From an uncultured Hyphomonas sp. (GTDB lineage Bacteria > Pseudomonadota > Alphaproteobacteria > Caulobacterales > Hyphomonadaceae), in assembly GCF_963677035.1 (NCBI RefSeq), contig NZ_OY781472.1:1860001-1924000 (forward strand): 64,000 nucleotides of DNA. The letters are read 5' to 3'. The position numbers and the translations under genes were made by a program. Below the pieces are notes generated by a model. That model made no database searches and was not told where the DNA came from. It saw only the letters and a program-made list of their open reading frames with translations. Positions 42,035 to 51,139 of this stretch are shown one piece after another. Numbering within the stretch: the stretch's first letter is position 1; each line of letters starts with the position of its first letter.

Positions 42035-45000
42035 ATGACCGACACCCTCGCCGCTACGCAATATGTCTGGGACGCGCTCGACTCCAATAAGTTTGTTGAT
42101 GAGGAGGCCTTGCTGGAGGATCTCCTGAAAGAGACGCCAGTCAGTGACGATCTGCGGCAGGCCGCGATGCGGCGGGCACTCGATCTGGTTGAGACCGCGC
42201 GGGCCACAGGGCGCCGCAAGGGGATGATGGAAAGCTTCCTTGAGGAGTTCGGCCTGTCGAACGCCGAGGGCCTTGCCCTGATGTGCCTGGCCGAAGCGCT
42301 GTTGCGCGTGCCGGATGCTGAAACCCGCGACGACCTGATCGCCGAGAAGATCCGCTCCGGAAACTGGGGCGCCCATCAGGGGCAGTCGGAATCCTGGCTG
42401 GTCAATGCCTCCACCTGGGGGCTGATGCTGACGGGCCGCGTGATCGGTGTGCCGGCGGCGGCCAAGAAGGGCCCCAGCCATTTCGTATCCGGCCTCGTGC
42501 GTGAAAGCGGCGAACCGGTGATCCGCGCCGCCATGATGCAGGCCATGCGGATCATGGGTGAACAATTCGTCCTTGGACGGAATGTGAAGGATGCGCTGAA
42601 ACGCGGCGGCCGCATGGTGCGCCAGGGCGATGCTGCGCATTTCAGCTTTGATATGCTGGGGGAGGGCGCCCGCACCGCGGCCGACGCCGAACGATACCTG
42701 AAAGCCTATCAGAGCGCGATCCAGCAGGTTGCGGCCAGCAAGGACAAATCGACACCGCCGGAAGCCTCCAGTGGCGTGTCGGTGAAATTGTCCGCGCTTC
42801 ACCCGCGGTTTGAGGCCGTGAACGAGGCGCGCGTTCTGGCGGAGATCTATCCGGGCCTGCTCAGCCTCTGCCAGCAGGCGGCGGAGGCGAATATCGGGCT
42901 TTGTCTCGATGCGGAGGAAGCCGACCGGCTGGTCCTGTCCTTGAAACTGTTCGAAAGCCTGGCGCGTGAGCCGTCGCTGAAAGGCTGGACCGGGCTCGGC
43001 CTTGCTGTTCAGGCCTACCAGAAACGCGCCCGCGGCGTGATCGAGAAGCTGAAACAGCTGGCAGGCGATACGCGCCAGCGCTTCATGGTGCGCCTTGTGA
43101 AGGGCGCCTACTGGGACAGCGAGATCAAGCATTCTCAGGTCGAGGGCTTCCAGAACTTCCCGGTCTTCACCACAAAGCAGGGGACGGACTTTCACTATCT
43201 CGCCTGCGCGAAGCAGCTGCTTGAGGCGAGCCCGGTGCTCTATCCGCAATTTGCGACCCACAATGCCCACACGCTGGCCACGGTGGACCTGATGGCAGAT
43301 TCCATGGGCGTGACGAAGTTTGAGTTCCAGCGCCTGCACGGCATGGGCGAGGCGCTGTATGGCGCCGCGAAAGCCGGCAAGCGGGTGCGGGTCTATGCAC
43401 CGGTCGGGGCGCACAAGGACCTGCTGCCCTATCTGGTCCGCCGCCTGCTGGAGAATGGCGCCAATACCAGTTTCGTGCACTCCTTCCTCGATCCGGACGT
43501 GCCGGCCGAGCAGGTCGTCGCCGATCCCATCACCAAGGTGGAAGCCGGGCCGCGCCGCCATCCGCGCATTCCGACGCCGCCGCGCCTTTACGGGCCGGAG
43601 CGCCGCAACTCGTCCGGGATGGACCTGTCGCAACAATATGTCCGTGACGATATCGCCGCGGCGGTCCGTGTCTTCCGCGACAGCCCGGCCATTGCGGCAG
43701 GCGCCATCGTGTCCGGCAAGCCGGATACGGGCGGGGGAGAGCTTTGCCGCGTACCCTTCCATACGGAGACGGTTCTGGGCGCCTGCAAGGAAGCGAGCGA
43801 AGCGTCGATGGACCGCGCGCTCGATGCCGCCGTCAAATTCCAGCCGGAATGGGACAAGCTTGGCGGCCCGCAGCGGGCGAGCCATCTGCGCGCCATGGCC
43901 GAAGCGCTGGAAGACAACATGCCCCGCCTGATCGCCCTGATGGCGCGGGAGACCGGCAAGACGCTAAATGACGGCATCGCCGAAGTGCGCGAAGCGGTCG
44001 ATTTCCTGCGCTATTACGCGATGGGGGCAGAGAAGGATTTCGCCGCCCCGATGCGCCTGCCAGGGCCGACGGGGGAGACCAACCACCTGTCCCTGCACGG
44101 ACGGGGCGTGTTCTGCTGCATCAGCCCGTGGAATTTCCCGCTGGCCATCTTTACCGGGCAAATCTCTGCGGCGCTGGCGGCTGGCAATACGGTCGTCGCC
44201 AAGCCGGCCGAGCAATCGCCGCTGATTGCGTTTGAAGCGGTGAAACTGTTCCACAAGGCCGGCCTGCCGGTCGATGCCCTGCATCTGCTGCCCGGCAAGG
44301 GAGAAACCGTCGGCGCGAAACTGACATCTGACCCGCGGGTTTCCGGCGTCTGTTTTACCGGCGGCACGAACACCGCCCGCATGATCCACCGCACGCTGGC
44401 AGACCGCGATGGGCCGATCATTCCGCTGATCGCGGAGACCGGCGGCCTGAATGGCCTGTTTGTCGACACGACCGCCCTGCGCGAGCAGGTGCTGGACGAC
44501 ATGATCCTCTCCGCCTTCGGCTCGGCAGGCCAGCGCTGTTCGGCGCTGCGCATTGCCTTCCTGCCCAAGGCAACCGCAGATCACCTGATCGAAGGCCTGA
44601 AAGGCGCGATGGACGAGCTGAAGCTGGGCGATCCGGCCTTGCCGGAAACGGACATCGGCCCGGTCATTGATGAGGAAGCGCGCAGTATGCTGGAGGCGCA
44701 CCTCGAAGACATGAAATCCCGTGCGAAAGTCCTGCACCAGGTCGATGCCGGCAAGATCGGCCTCGAAGGCTATGGCTTCGGCCCGGCCCTGGTGGAGATT
44801 TCCTCGCTTGATCAGATCACGGAAGAGAAGTTCGGCCCGATCCTTCATGTGATCCGCTACGATCCGGATGATATCGACGAGGTCGGCGGTAAACTCCACG
44901 CCAAGGGCTATGGCCTGACGCTGGGCGTACACTCCCGGCTGGACAGCTTCTACAAGGAGGTCCGGGCCGCCTGTCCGGTGGGCAACACCTATGTGAACCG

Positions 45001-45169
45001 GTCGATGACCGGGGCCGTGGTCGGGGTCCAGCCCTTTGGCGGAGAAGGGCTTTCCGGCACCGGTCCCAAGGCGGGCGGGCCGCATTATCTCCACCGCTTC
45101 GCCGCAGAAAGGGCGCTGACGGTGAATATCACGGCACAGGGCGGTGACGCCGAACTGCTGAGCCTGTAG
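42035..45169 (+). CDS. putA: Bifunctional proline dehydrogenase / L-glutamate-gamma-semialdehyde dehydrogenase
   Basis: A 1,044-residue PutA that converts proline to glutamate. The N-terminal part lacks the RHH DNA-binding domain of long PutA (type B-like). The proline dehydrogenase barrel contains SVKLSALHPRFE, RLVKGAYWDSEIK near residue 352 and VYAPVGAHKDLLPYLVRRLLENG. The aldehyde dehydrogenase part contains PWNFPLAIFTGQISAALAAGN, the catalytic glutamate in IAETGGLNG and the nucleophilic cysteine in GSAGQRCSALR near residue 833. AAGGGA precedes the ATG. A DUF3298-type gene follows 10 bp after the stop. Confidence 0.97.
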   Translation: MTDTLAATQYVWDALDSNKFVDEEALLEDLLKETPVSDDLRQAAMRRALDLVETARATGRRKGMMESFLEEFGLSNAEGLALMCLAEALLRVPDAETRDDLIAEKIRSGNWGAHQGQSESWLVNASTWGLMLTGRVIGVPAAAKKGPSHFVSGLVRESGEPVIRAAMMQAMRIMGEQFVLGRNVKDALKRGGRMVRQGDAAHFSFDMLGEGARTAADAERYLKAYQSAIQQVAASKDKSTPPEASSGVSVKLSALHPRFEAVNEARVLAEIYPGLLSLCQQAAEANIGLCLDAEEADRLVLSLKLFESLAREPSLKGWTGLGLAVQAYQKRARGVIEKLKQLAGDTRQRFMVRLVKGAYWDSEIKHSQVEGFQNFPVFTTKQGTDFHYLACAKQLLEASPVLYPQFATHNAHTLATVDLMADSMGVTKFEFQRLHGMGEALYGAAKAGKRVRVYAPVGAHKDLLPYLVRRLLENGANTSFVHSFLDPDVPAEQVVADPITKVEAGPRRHPRIPTPPRLYGPERRNSSGMDLSQQYVRDDIAAAVRVFRDSPAIAAGAIVSGKPDTGGGELCRVPFHTETVLGACKEASEASMDRALDAAVKFQPEWDKLGGPQRASHLRAMAEALEDNMPRLIALMARETGKTLNDGIAEVREAVDFLRYYAMGAEKDFAAPMRLPGPTGETNHLSLHGRGVFCCISPWNFPLAIFTGQISAALAAGNTVVAKPAEQSPLIAFEAVKLFHKAGLPVDALHLLPGKGETVGAKLTSDPRVSGVCFTGGTNTARMIHRTLADRDGPIIPLIAETGGLNGLFVDTTALREQVLDDMILSAFGSAGQRCSALRIAFLPKATADHLIEGLKGAMDELKLGDPALPETDIGPVIDEEARSMLEAHLEDMKSRAKVLHQVDAGKIGLEGYGFGPALVEISSLDQITEEKFGPILHVIRYDPDDIDEVGGKLHAKGYGLTLGVHSRLDSFYKEVRAACPVGNTYVNRSMTGAVVGVQPFGGEGLSGTGPKAGGPHYLHRFAAERALTVNITAQGGDAELLSL

Positions 45170-45179
45170 GACTAGACCG

Positions 45180-46040
45180 ATGAAACACGCCCTGTTCCTG
45201 TCCGCCGCCCTTTTGATGGCGACCCTTCCCGGCGCCTGCGGACAGGCGGGCGACACCGCTGAAATGCCCGGCGCGAGCGTCCAGCTGGCCGGGACAGACG
45301 ATGCGGCGGACGATCCGCAGGTGGCCAGCACGGCGGACATGCCGCGCTTCCTGCTCGTGGACAATGACGCGCTGAAGGCCGATGTCCGCTTCGAGGAAGC
45401 GATTTTCGCGTTCAATCCGGCCATCGCTGCAGACCTCCTCGAAGACGCAAACAACCGGATCGAGGCGATGCAGCAGGATGCGGAGGCCTATAAGGAGGCC
45501 GATCCGGAATATTTCCGGCCCTATGGCCTGAAGATCGACTGGCGCGTGACGGGCGCGGCAGGGTCGCTGGCGGGGCTGGAAGGCTTCATCTTCACTTTCA
45601 CCGGCGGGGCGCATGGCAACTACATGACCGATGGCCGGATCTACGATACCGCGACCGGGAAGCGGCTGCAGGCCGCAGACCTGTTCACCGACACAGCAGC
45701 TGCGGCCAGTGTCCTTGCGCCGGAGGTGTTCGACAGTATCGCTTCAGCCAAGGCCGCGCGCAGCGGGTCACCCGAAAGCCTGCAGACGTTTCGCGGTGAG
45801 GCGGAAGATGCCCTTGCCGGAACAGGCCTGTTTGCCGGAGCGGTCAGCCTGGTCGCCTCCACTGAAGAGGGCAAGCTGGGCGGCCTCGTCCTGCACTATG
45901 CCCCCTACGAAATCGGTTCGTATGCGGAAGGGGCGTATCACATCACCCTGCCGCAGGCGGATTTCCATGATTTGTTGAAGCCGGAATACCAGTCCCTGTT
46001 TGGCGGCGCCCCGGCGGACATCCAGCGTTTCGGCGACTGA
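45180..46040 (+). CDS. DUF3298/RsiV-type domain lipoprotein
   Basis: A 286-residue lipoprotein (LPGAC, Cys near 20) with an acidic linker and a domain combining a DUF4163-like N-terminal part (LDGFIFTFTGGAHGNYMTDGRIYD-like: LEGFIFTFTGGAHGNYM) and a DUF3298 C-terminal part (LVLHYAPYEIGSYAEGAYHITLP). DUF3298 domains also form the extracytoplasmic part of RsiV, which binds lysozyme, but no sigma factor is present. Function unknown. It begins 10 bp after putA and likely shares its transcript. Confidence 0.82.
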   Translation: MKHALFLSAALLMATLPGACGQAGDTAEMPGASVQLAGTDDAADDPQVASTADMPRFLLVDNDALKADVRFEEAIFAFNPAIAADLLEDANNRIEAMQQDAEAYKEADPEYFRPYGLKIDWRVTGAAGSLAGLEGFIFTFTGGAHGNYMTDGRIYDTATGKRLQAADLFTDTAAAASVLAPEVFDSIASAKAARSGSPESLQTFRGEAEDALAGTGLFAGAVSLVASTEEGKLGGLVLHYAPYEIGSYAEGAYHITLPQADFHDLLKPEYQSLFGGAPADIQRFGD

Positions 46041-46056
46041 CGGCCGGCCCCGGCCC

Positions 46057-46497
46057 TTAGTCCGGGCAGGCGCGGAACACGAAGCGCTCACTTTGTGAGC
46101 CGTCCAGCAGGGAAATCTCCGCTGTCATCTGGTCACCGTCGCGCGCGTATCGAATGCGCTGAGGGTAGTCATGCTCCGGGTCTGCGAAGACGATATACGC
46201 CGCGCCACGTTCGACTTCGGTGAAGCGGGCAGGGCCTTCGCCGGCCGGGTAGGCATTGAATGTATAGGTGGCGCCGGGGTCGATACGCGTTTGTTCGAAA
46301 AAGGCCACCGTGTCTCCCTCCAGGGCCAGGGCGTAGCCGAACAGATAGCCATGATCCGGTGCGGACCAGACCTCGCGATAGTCTCCATCGGCATTTTCCC
46401 AGCAGCCGCTGATCCAGCTGAGCGGATGACCGCCGGCAGGTCCTGGCATCGCGCTACACCCGCCCAGCAGGAGGCAGGCGGCCAGCGTGCGTTTCAC
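46057..46497 (-). CDS. DUF6265-like small lipoprotein
   Basis: A 146-residue protein with lipoprotein signal MKRTLAACLLLGGCSA (lipobox LGGC). The mature domain begins WISGCWENADGDYREVW, followed by GYLFGYALALEG and FADPEHDYPQRIRYARDGDQM, a lipocalin-like pattern seen in the DUF6265 family. Its ligand is unknown. Translation begins at a GTG at 46497 that overlaps the stop of the upstream gene (GTGA), so the pair is coupled. Confidence 0.75.
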   Translation of the reverse strand: MKRTLAACLLLGGCSAMPGPAGGHPLSWISGCWENADGDYREVWSAPDHGYLFGYALALEGDTVAFFEQTRIDPGATYTFNAYPAGEGPARFTEVERGAAYIVFADPEHDYPQRIRYARDGDQMTAEISLLDGSQSERFVFRACPD

Positions 46498-46826
46498 GGT
46501 TTGACCAATGTACAGCCCAGGCCTGGCGTGAACTTCGCCTGCGCGCTGGCCCGGCCATCATGCGAAACTGCGCGGGTCATATTGTTTTGGTCCGTATAGG
46601 ATATGCCCCTCATATCCAGAGTGGAATCATCCCGGCAGCTGTCCAGTTCGCGTCCGGCGACATGAAGACAGGAACAGACCTGCTTGGCGGCCAGCGAGAC
46701 CAGAGCCTCCGCCTGAGAGCGTTCCCCGGCATGCGCAACCTGCGGGTTGGGATAAAAAGCAATTCCCGCGCCGGTTGCCAGTAAAAGAATTCCTGCCGCG
46801 GGCAGAAGCGCTTTGACGTTCTTCAC
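46494..46826 (-). CDS. Hypothetical exported/periplasmic protein
   Basis: A 110-residue protein with a transmembrane signal segment (residues 8-25, LLPAAGILLLATGAGIAF) and a cysteine-containing domain (KQVCSCLHVAGRELDSC, then LGCTLVKP). The four cysteines may form disulfides in the periplasm. I do not recognise a family. The GTG start at 46826 follows AGGGGAAGAA. Its stop overlaps the start of the lipoprotein gene downstream. Confidence 0.65.
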   Translation of the reverse strand: MKNVKALLPAAGILLLATGAGIAFYPNPQVAHAGERSQAEALVSLAAKQVCSCLHVAGRELDSCRDDSTLDMRGISYTDQNNMTRAVSHDGRASAQAKFTPGLGCTLVKP

Positions 46827-46870
46827 TTTCTTCCCCTATGTCCTGATTGGGACAATAGGAGACAAGCGCA

Positions 46871-48046
46871 ATGCTGCGCAACATATTCCTCTTCTGCGTG
46901 ATGTTGGCTCTCGCGCCGCTGGCGGCGGCGCAAAATCAGGGGCTTGTGCCGCTGCCGGCCCAGCCGGAGGGGGTGGCCTGGCCGACCCATGGCTGGGAAA
47001 CGGGCGACCTTCCACCAGACGTGGCTGACAAGGTGCAGGAATTGTTCGACATCGCGATGGGCAGCGGACGCAATAACACGGGCGGCGAGACACGGGCCAT
47101 CGTTGTCATCCATCGCGGGAAACTCGTGGCCGAAGTTTACCGGGATGGGTTTGGTCCGGAGACAAGGCAAATGTCATGGAGCCTTGCCAAGTCGGTGACA
47201 TCCGCCCTGGTGGGGCGGGCCATCCAGCTTGGCCTGATCGATGACGTTGATGCGCCCATGCCGGGCCTGTTCGAAAAGGATGATCCGCGTGCGGCCATTA
47301 CCTGGCGTCAGTGGATGACCATGACGGACGGGCTGGACTATCTCGAAAGTGGGCCCGACATCTTCGAAGACAGTGATGCGGTCCGGATGAAGTTCGGGGA
47401 AGGGCAATTTGATGTTGTCGGTTACATCCGCGAGTCCTTTCCGCTGAAATACAAGCCGGGTACGCGGTGGAATTATTCGACCGCCAGTTTCAGCCTGGTC
47501 GGCCGCGCGCTGCAGGGGCTGATCGGGATCGAGAGCTGGTGCTCAACCGCGCTGGTGGACTCTGCGCCTGAGACAGACGCGCCGGAAAATACCTGCTCGC
47601 CCGCGGATGCGCCCATGGCGGCCTGGATGCGGCAGGTCCTGTTCGACCCGCTCGGCATGGATGCCCAGCCGGAATTCGATCTCGCTGGAACCTATCTTGG
47701 CGGGTCGGATATCTGGGCCTCCGCGCGGGACTATGCGAAGTTCGGCTTGCTCTATCTGCGTGACGGCGTGTGGGAGGGCGAGCGCCTGTTGCCGGAAGGG
47801 TGGGTCGATATGAGCCGCACGCCGCCGCCGGGCGGGGTAACCGATTTTTATGCCATGGGCTTCTGGCTGCCCGCCGGCGGCGAAGGCGCTTTCCTGGCCC
47901 AGGGCCATGAAGGTCAGACGATCTGGATCGCGCCTGGCCGCGATGTGGTCATCGTCCGCCTGGCGCTGATGAATGAGGACAACGCCAACTGGTATGCAAA
48001 CTTTGAATGGCACAAGGCCCTGGCGCGCGCTTTTCCCCCGCTATAA
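46871..48046 (+). CDS. Serine hydrolase, class C beta-lactamase family
   Basis: A 391-residue exported hydrolase (signal peptide MLRNIFLFCVMLALAPLAAA) of the AmpC/DD-peptidase/esterase fold. The catalytic SxxK motif is WSLAKS near residue 104, and the YxS-type motif is WNYSTAS near residue 201. A third motif is HEGQTIWI near residue 350, where an HxG is expected. True beta-lactamase activity cannot be judged; such proteins are often D-amino-acid esterases. AGGAG precedes the ATG. It ends in an 11-bp tandem repeat. Confidence 0.88.
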   Translation: MLRNIFLFCVMLALAPLAAAQNQGLVPLPAQPEGVAWPTHGWETGDLPPDVADKVQELFDIAMGSGRNNTGGETRAIVVIHRGKLVAEVYRDGFGPETRQMSWSLAKSVTSALVGRAIQLGLIDDVDAPMPGLFEKDDPRAAITWRQWMTMTDGLDYLESGPDIFEDSDAVRMKFGEGQFDVVGYIRESFPLKYKPGTRWNYSTASFSLVGRALQGLIGIESWCSTALVDSAPETDAPENTCSPADAPMAAWMRQVLFDPLGMDAQPEFDLAGTYLGGSDIWASARDYAKFGLLYLRDGVWEGERLLPEGWVDMSRTPPPGGVTDFYAMGFWLPAGGEGAFLAQGHEGQTIWIAPGRDVVIVRLALMNEDNANWYANFEWHKALARAFPPL

Positions 48047-48089
48047 ACGGTCTGTAAATGGTGTATAAACGGTCTGTAGACGGTCTTCA
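48042..48089. repeat. 11-bp tandem repeat array between convergent genes
   Basis: Units GGTCTGTAAAT, GGTGTATAAAC, GGTCTGTAGAC and GGTCTTCATGG run from 48049 to 48092, preceded by CTATAAAC, the end of a further unit. TATAAACGGTCTGTA recurs exactly at 48042 and 48064. The first unit overlaps the stop codon of the hydrolase. The same unit occurs at 11305-11326. Confidence 0.7.
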
Positions 48090-48121
48090 TGGGTGTCCGG
48101 AGCGGGACCTTATCCACCCCC

Positions 48122-48553
48122 TCAGCCGTCGCTTACCTTGAAATGCGCCAGCAGGCTGGTGACCGGTTTTGACCGCTCATCCTGCCAGGCTTCAGCCCGG
48201 ACCGAGCATATGCGCCGGCCCATTTTGGTGATGGTCGCGCGGGCAAACGTGTCCTTGGCGTGGCCCTGGCGGAGATAGTCGATCGCAATGTTGATCGGCC
48301 GGGGCGGGCGTTCCAGGTGTTCGGTCACAAGGTAGACCTGCGCCATGGCGGTCAGTTCCAGAAAGGCCGCGATGGCCCCGCCATGCAGGGCCTGGATCGT
48401 GAAATTCCCGATCAGTTTCTTCTGGAACGGCATGACGGTTGTCATCTCGTCGCCCATGATATCGCAATGCATGCCGATTTCCTGCGCGAAGGGCGTACGG
48501 GCCAGGAAGGCCTGCACCTGTTCGCCCCGGGTCGATAGAATATCTTCAGACAT
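48122..48553 (-). CDS. PaaI-type hotdog thioesterase
   Basis: A 143-residue hotdog-fold protein of the PaaI/acyl-CoA thioesterase family. The core helix and catalytic region read TIQALHGGAIAAFLELTAMAQVYL, with the HGG motif near residue 61, followed by INIAIDYLRQGHAKDTFARATI. It would hydrolyse medium-chain or aryl CoA thioesters. Its start overlaps by one base the stop of the next hotdog gene (TAATG), so they form a coupled pair. Confidence 0.88.
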   Translation of the reverse strand: MSEDILSTRGEQVQAFLARTPFAQEIGMHCDIMGDEMTTVMPFQKKLIGNFTIQALHGGAIAAFLELTAMAQVYLVTEHLERPPRPINIAIDYLRQGHAKDTFARATITKMGRRICSVRAEAWQDERSKPVTSLLAHFKVSDG

Positions 48554-49044
48554 TACTGGGTCCTCATCGACTGGACGGAGCGCGGCTTGTTGATGGCAAA
48601 GGCGCCTGCGGCGGTGGCGATCAGCTTGTCCCGGCTCTCATGATAGGCCCAGGCGCGGGTGAAGCAGACCGTGCGGGTGAGGTGATAGCATTCCGCCTCG
48701 CCCAGGATCTCCTGATGCGGTTCAGCGGCGCGCATATAGTCGATGCGCAGGTCCAGCGTGGAGACGAAGCGGGCCTTGTCCAGCGAGGAACTCGCCGCCA
48801 TGCCGGAGAGATTGTCGAGGAAAGACGTCAGAACGCCGCCATGGATCACGCCCGTGTCCGGATCGCCGACAAGGCGGTCCTTCCAGGGCTGAACGCCCCA
48901 GATATGGCCTTTTTCCACCTTCGTGACGCGGAAGCTCATCCGGCGTCCCCAGGGGACGCCGCCGGTGATGATGTCCAGGTTTTCTCCCATGACCTGCCAG
49001 GGTTCGGCAGTTGGCGTCGCGTCATCTTCCATATGGGCCCCCAT
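48553..49044 (-). CDS. PaaI family hotdog thioesterase (second)
   Basis: A 163-residue hotdog thioesterase with GVIHGGVLTSFLDNLSGMAASSSL (HGG near residue 71) and STLDLRIDYMRAAEPHQEI. It may hetero-oligomerise with the adjacent homologue. The start at 49044 has AGG eight bases upstream; an ATG at 49032 (MEDDATPT) is also possible. The divergent gene on the right is an FMO-type monooxygenase. Confidence 0.85.
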   Translation of the reverse strand: MGAHMEDDATPTAEPWQVMGENLDIITGGVPWGRRMSFRVTKVEKGHIWGVQPWKDRLVGDPDTGVIHGGVLTSFLDNLSGMAASSSLDKARFVSTLDLRIDYMRAAEPHQEILGEAECYHLTRTVCFTRAWAYHESRDKLIATAAGAFAINKPRSVQSMRTQ

Positions 49045-49122
49045 TCATTTGACCTGCCTTTCGCCTCGGATAACATCCGGCTGAAAAAGAACATACACAA
49101 GACCGCAGGTCAGGAGGAAGCT

Positions 49123-50454
49123 ATGGCATTCGGGGCAACAGGCAAGCCAAAGACGTGCATTATCGGGGCAGGATGTTCGGGCTTTACGATGGCCAAACGG
49201 CTGAAGGACCGGGGCCTGCCATATGATTGCTTCGAGATGTCGGACGATATCGGCGGCAACTGGTACTACAAAAACCCCAACGGCGCCTCGTCCTGCTATC
49301 AGTCGCTGCACATCGATACGTCGAAATGGCGCCTGGCTTTCGAGGATTATCCCGTGCCGGAAGACTGGCCGGACTTCCCGCATCACGCCCAGCTGCTGCA
49401 GTATTTCCATGACTATGTGGATCATTTCGGCCTGCGTGAAACAATCACGTTCAACACGGCTGTGACCAATGTCGAAGACCTGCCGGGCGGCCGCTGGAAA
49501 GTGACGCTGTCGACCGGCGAGACACGCGAATATGATGCGGTTGTGGTCTCCAACGGGCACCACTGGGATCCGCGCACGCCAAGCTATCCCGGGCATTTCG
49601 ATGGTTACCAGGTGCATTCCCACAACTATACCGACCCGTTCGAACCTTATGACTTCCGCGGCAAGCGGGTGATGATTGTCGGGGCCGGGAACTCCGCGAT
49701 GGATATCTCCTCGGAACTGTCCCAGCGCCCACTGGCGGAGAAGCTGTTCATCTCCATGCGCCGGGGTGTCTGGGTGTTGCCGAAATACATGGACGGCAAA
49801 CCGGCGGACAAGGCCGTGCTGCCGGCCTGGATGCCGTCAGGCCTTGGACGAAAGCTCGCGCGGAGCAAGATCAAGAAAACCATCGGTATGATGGAAGACT
49901 ATGGCCTGCCGAAGCCGGACCATGAGCCGCTGGAAGGCCACCCGTCGGTGTCGGGCGAGTTCCTGACCCGCGTCGGCTGCGGTGACATCACGCCGAAACC
50001 CGGCATCGAAAAGCTGGACGGTGACAGCGTCGTCTTCACCGATGGCACACGCGAAAAGGTCGACGCGATCATCTGGGCGACGGGCTATAATGTGACCTTC
50101 CCCTTCCTGAAGCAGGATGACCTGACGCCGAAGGACAATGTCTTCCCGCTGTACAAGCGCATGGTGAAGCCGGGCCGGGAGACGATCTTCTTCCTGGGCC
50201 TGGCCCAGCCTTTGCCGACCCTTGTGAATTTTGCCGAACAGCAGTCCAAACTGGTGGCCGCCGCCCTTGATGGCGCGTACGCTTTCCCCGATGCTGCGGA
50301 AATGGAGCGGATCACCGTCGCGGATGAAAAGGCGCATCTCGGGCACTTCTATGACAGCCCGCGCCACCGCATGCAGGTGGACTTTAACCTCTATTGCCGC
50401 GACCTGATGAAGGAGATCGAGAAGGGCATGAAACGCGTGAAAGTTCCCGCATGA
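49123..50454 (+). CDS. Flavin-containing monooxygenase (FMO/BVMO type)
   Basis: A 443-residue FAD/NADPH monooxygenase. The FAD motif is CIIGAGCSGFTMAKRL near residue 15; NADPH-binding motif is VMIVGAGNSAMDISSEL near residue 185. The fingerprint GHFDGYQVHSHNYTD near residue 164 fits the FMO F-x-G-x-x-x-H-S-x-x-Y pattern, intermediate between FMOs and Baeyer-Villiger enzymes. Oxygenation of a ketone or amine/thioether is likely. AGGAGG directly precedes the ATG. Nearby thioesterases, an HSL-type esterase and two MDR oxidoreductases make a ketone-to-ester-to-alcohol route plausible but unproven. Confidence 0.9.
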   Translation: MAFGATGKPKTCIIGAGCSGFTMAKRLKDRGLPYDCFEMSDDIGGNWYYKNPNGASSCYQSLHIDTSKWRLAFEDYPVPEDWPDFPHHAQLLQYFHDYVDHFGLRETITFNTAVTNVEDLPGGRWKVTLSTGETREYDAVVVSNGHHWDPRTPSYPGHFDGYQVHSHNYTDPFEPYDFRGKRVMIVGAGNSAMDISSELSQRPLAEKLFISMRRGVWVLPKYMDGKPADKAVLPAWMPSGLGRKLARSKIKKTIGMMEDYGLPKPDHEPLEGHPSVSGEFLTRVGCGDITPKPGIEKLDGDSVVFTDGTREKVDAIIWATGYNVTFPFLKQDDLTPKDNVFPLYKRMVKPGRETIFFLGLAQPLPTLVNFAEQQSKLVAAALDGAYAFPDAAEMERITVADEKAHLGHFYDSPRHRMQVDFNLYCRDLMKEIEKGMKRVKVPA

Positions 50455-51119
50455 GGCAGCGACTGGGGGCTGCATTCATACTGGTTTTCCTTGCTGGCTG
50501 TGCGTCATCGCCAGCTCCCACTCAGGTGCGGACTTATAAGCCGCCGCCCGGTCCGCCGCAGGTTTCCACCGCGCAGGGTAGCTTCCAGCCGAATGCCTAT
50601 CTCCGGTCCTGCGGAGGGATCTATGTGACCAACGCGCCGCCCATGGACAGTGATTTCTGGGTGGTCGATTACAAGCCGATCATCGTCGTCGGCTCGGTGG
50701 TGCTGGCGACCGCGCCAGCGAACGATGTCTGCCTGTCGTCCGGGTTTGGCATCCGCTCTGCCCGGCGCCATGACGGGATCGACCTGCAATCCTTTCCGCC
50801 CGGACCGATCTATGCGGCGGCGCCGGGGCGTATCCTCGAGGCGCGGGTTTCGACCGGTTACGGAAACATGGTTCTGATCGACCATGGCGGCGGCGTCTAT
50901 ACGCGCTACGCCCACCTCGACCATTTTGCCCAGGGCATCCATGCAGGCGCCGAAGTCGGCTTCGGGCAGGAAATCGGCATGATGGGCAAGTCCGGTAATG
51001 CGACGGCGATCCATCTCCATTTCGAGATCCTGACCGGCAACTATAACAATCCAAGAGGGTCCAAGGGGCTTGCCCCGCGCAATCCGTTTGAGTTTCCAGC
51101 CTATAATCCGGGCAGCTGA
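50451..51119 (+). CDS. M23 family peptidoglycan metallopeptidase, lipoprotein
   Basis: A 222-residue lipoprotein (LAGCASS lipobox) with a Pro-rich linker and a LytM/M23 domain: SGFGIRSARRHDGIDLQS with the first zinc residues (His106, Asp110) and TAIHLHFEIL with the HxH motif near residue 187. All zinc and catalytic residues appear present, so it may be an active endopeptidase. The ATG overlaps the stop of the monooxygenase gene (ATGA), unusual pairing for a metabolic gene. Confidence 0.88.
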   Translation: MRQRLGAAFILVFLAGCASSPAPTQVRTYKPPPGPPQVSTAQGSFQPNAYLRSCGGIYVTNAPPMDSDFWVVDYKPIIVVGSVVLATAPANDVCLSSGFGIRSARRHDGIDLQSFPPGPIYAAAPGRILEARVSTGYGNMVLIDHGGGVYTRYAHLDHFAQGIHAGAEVGFGQEIGMMGKSGNATAIHLHFEILTGNYNNPRGSKGLAPRNPFEFPAYNPGS

Positions 51120-51139
51120 CAGATGACGAACAAACCGGA

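Noticed and set aside
42011..43885. Minus-strand frame of about 624 codons
   Set aside because: Antisense of putA; no signal or domain.
48049..48092. Integration attachment site
   Set aside because: No integrase, tRNA or duplicated flank; the repeat is tandem and also occurs at 11305.
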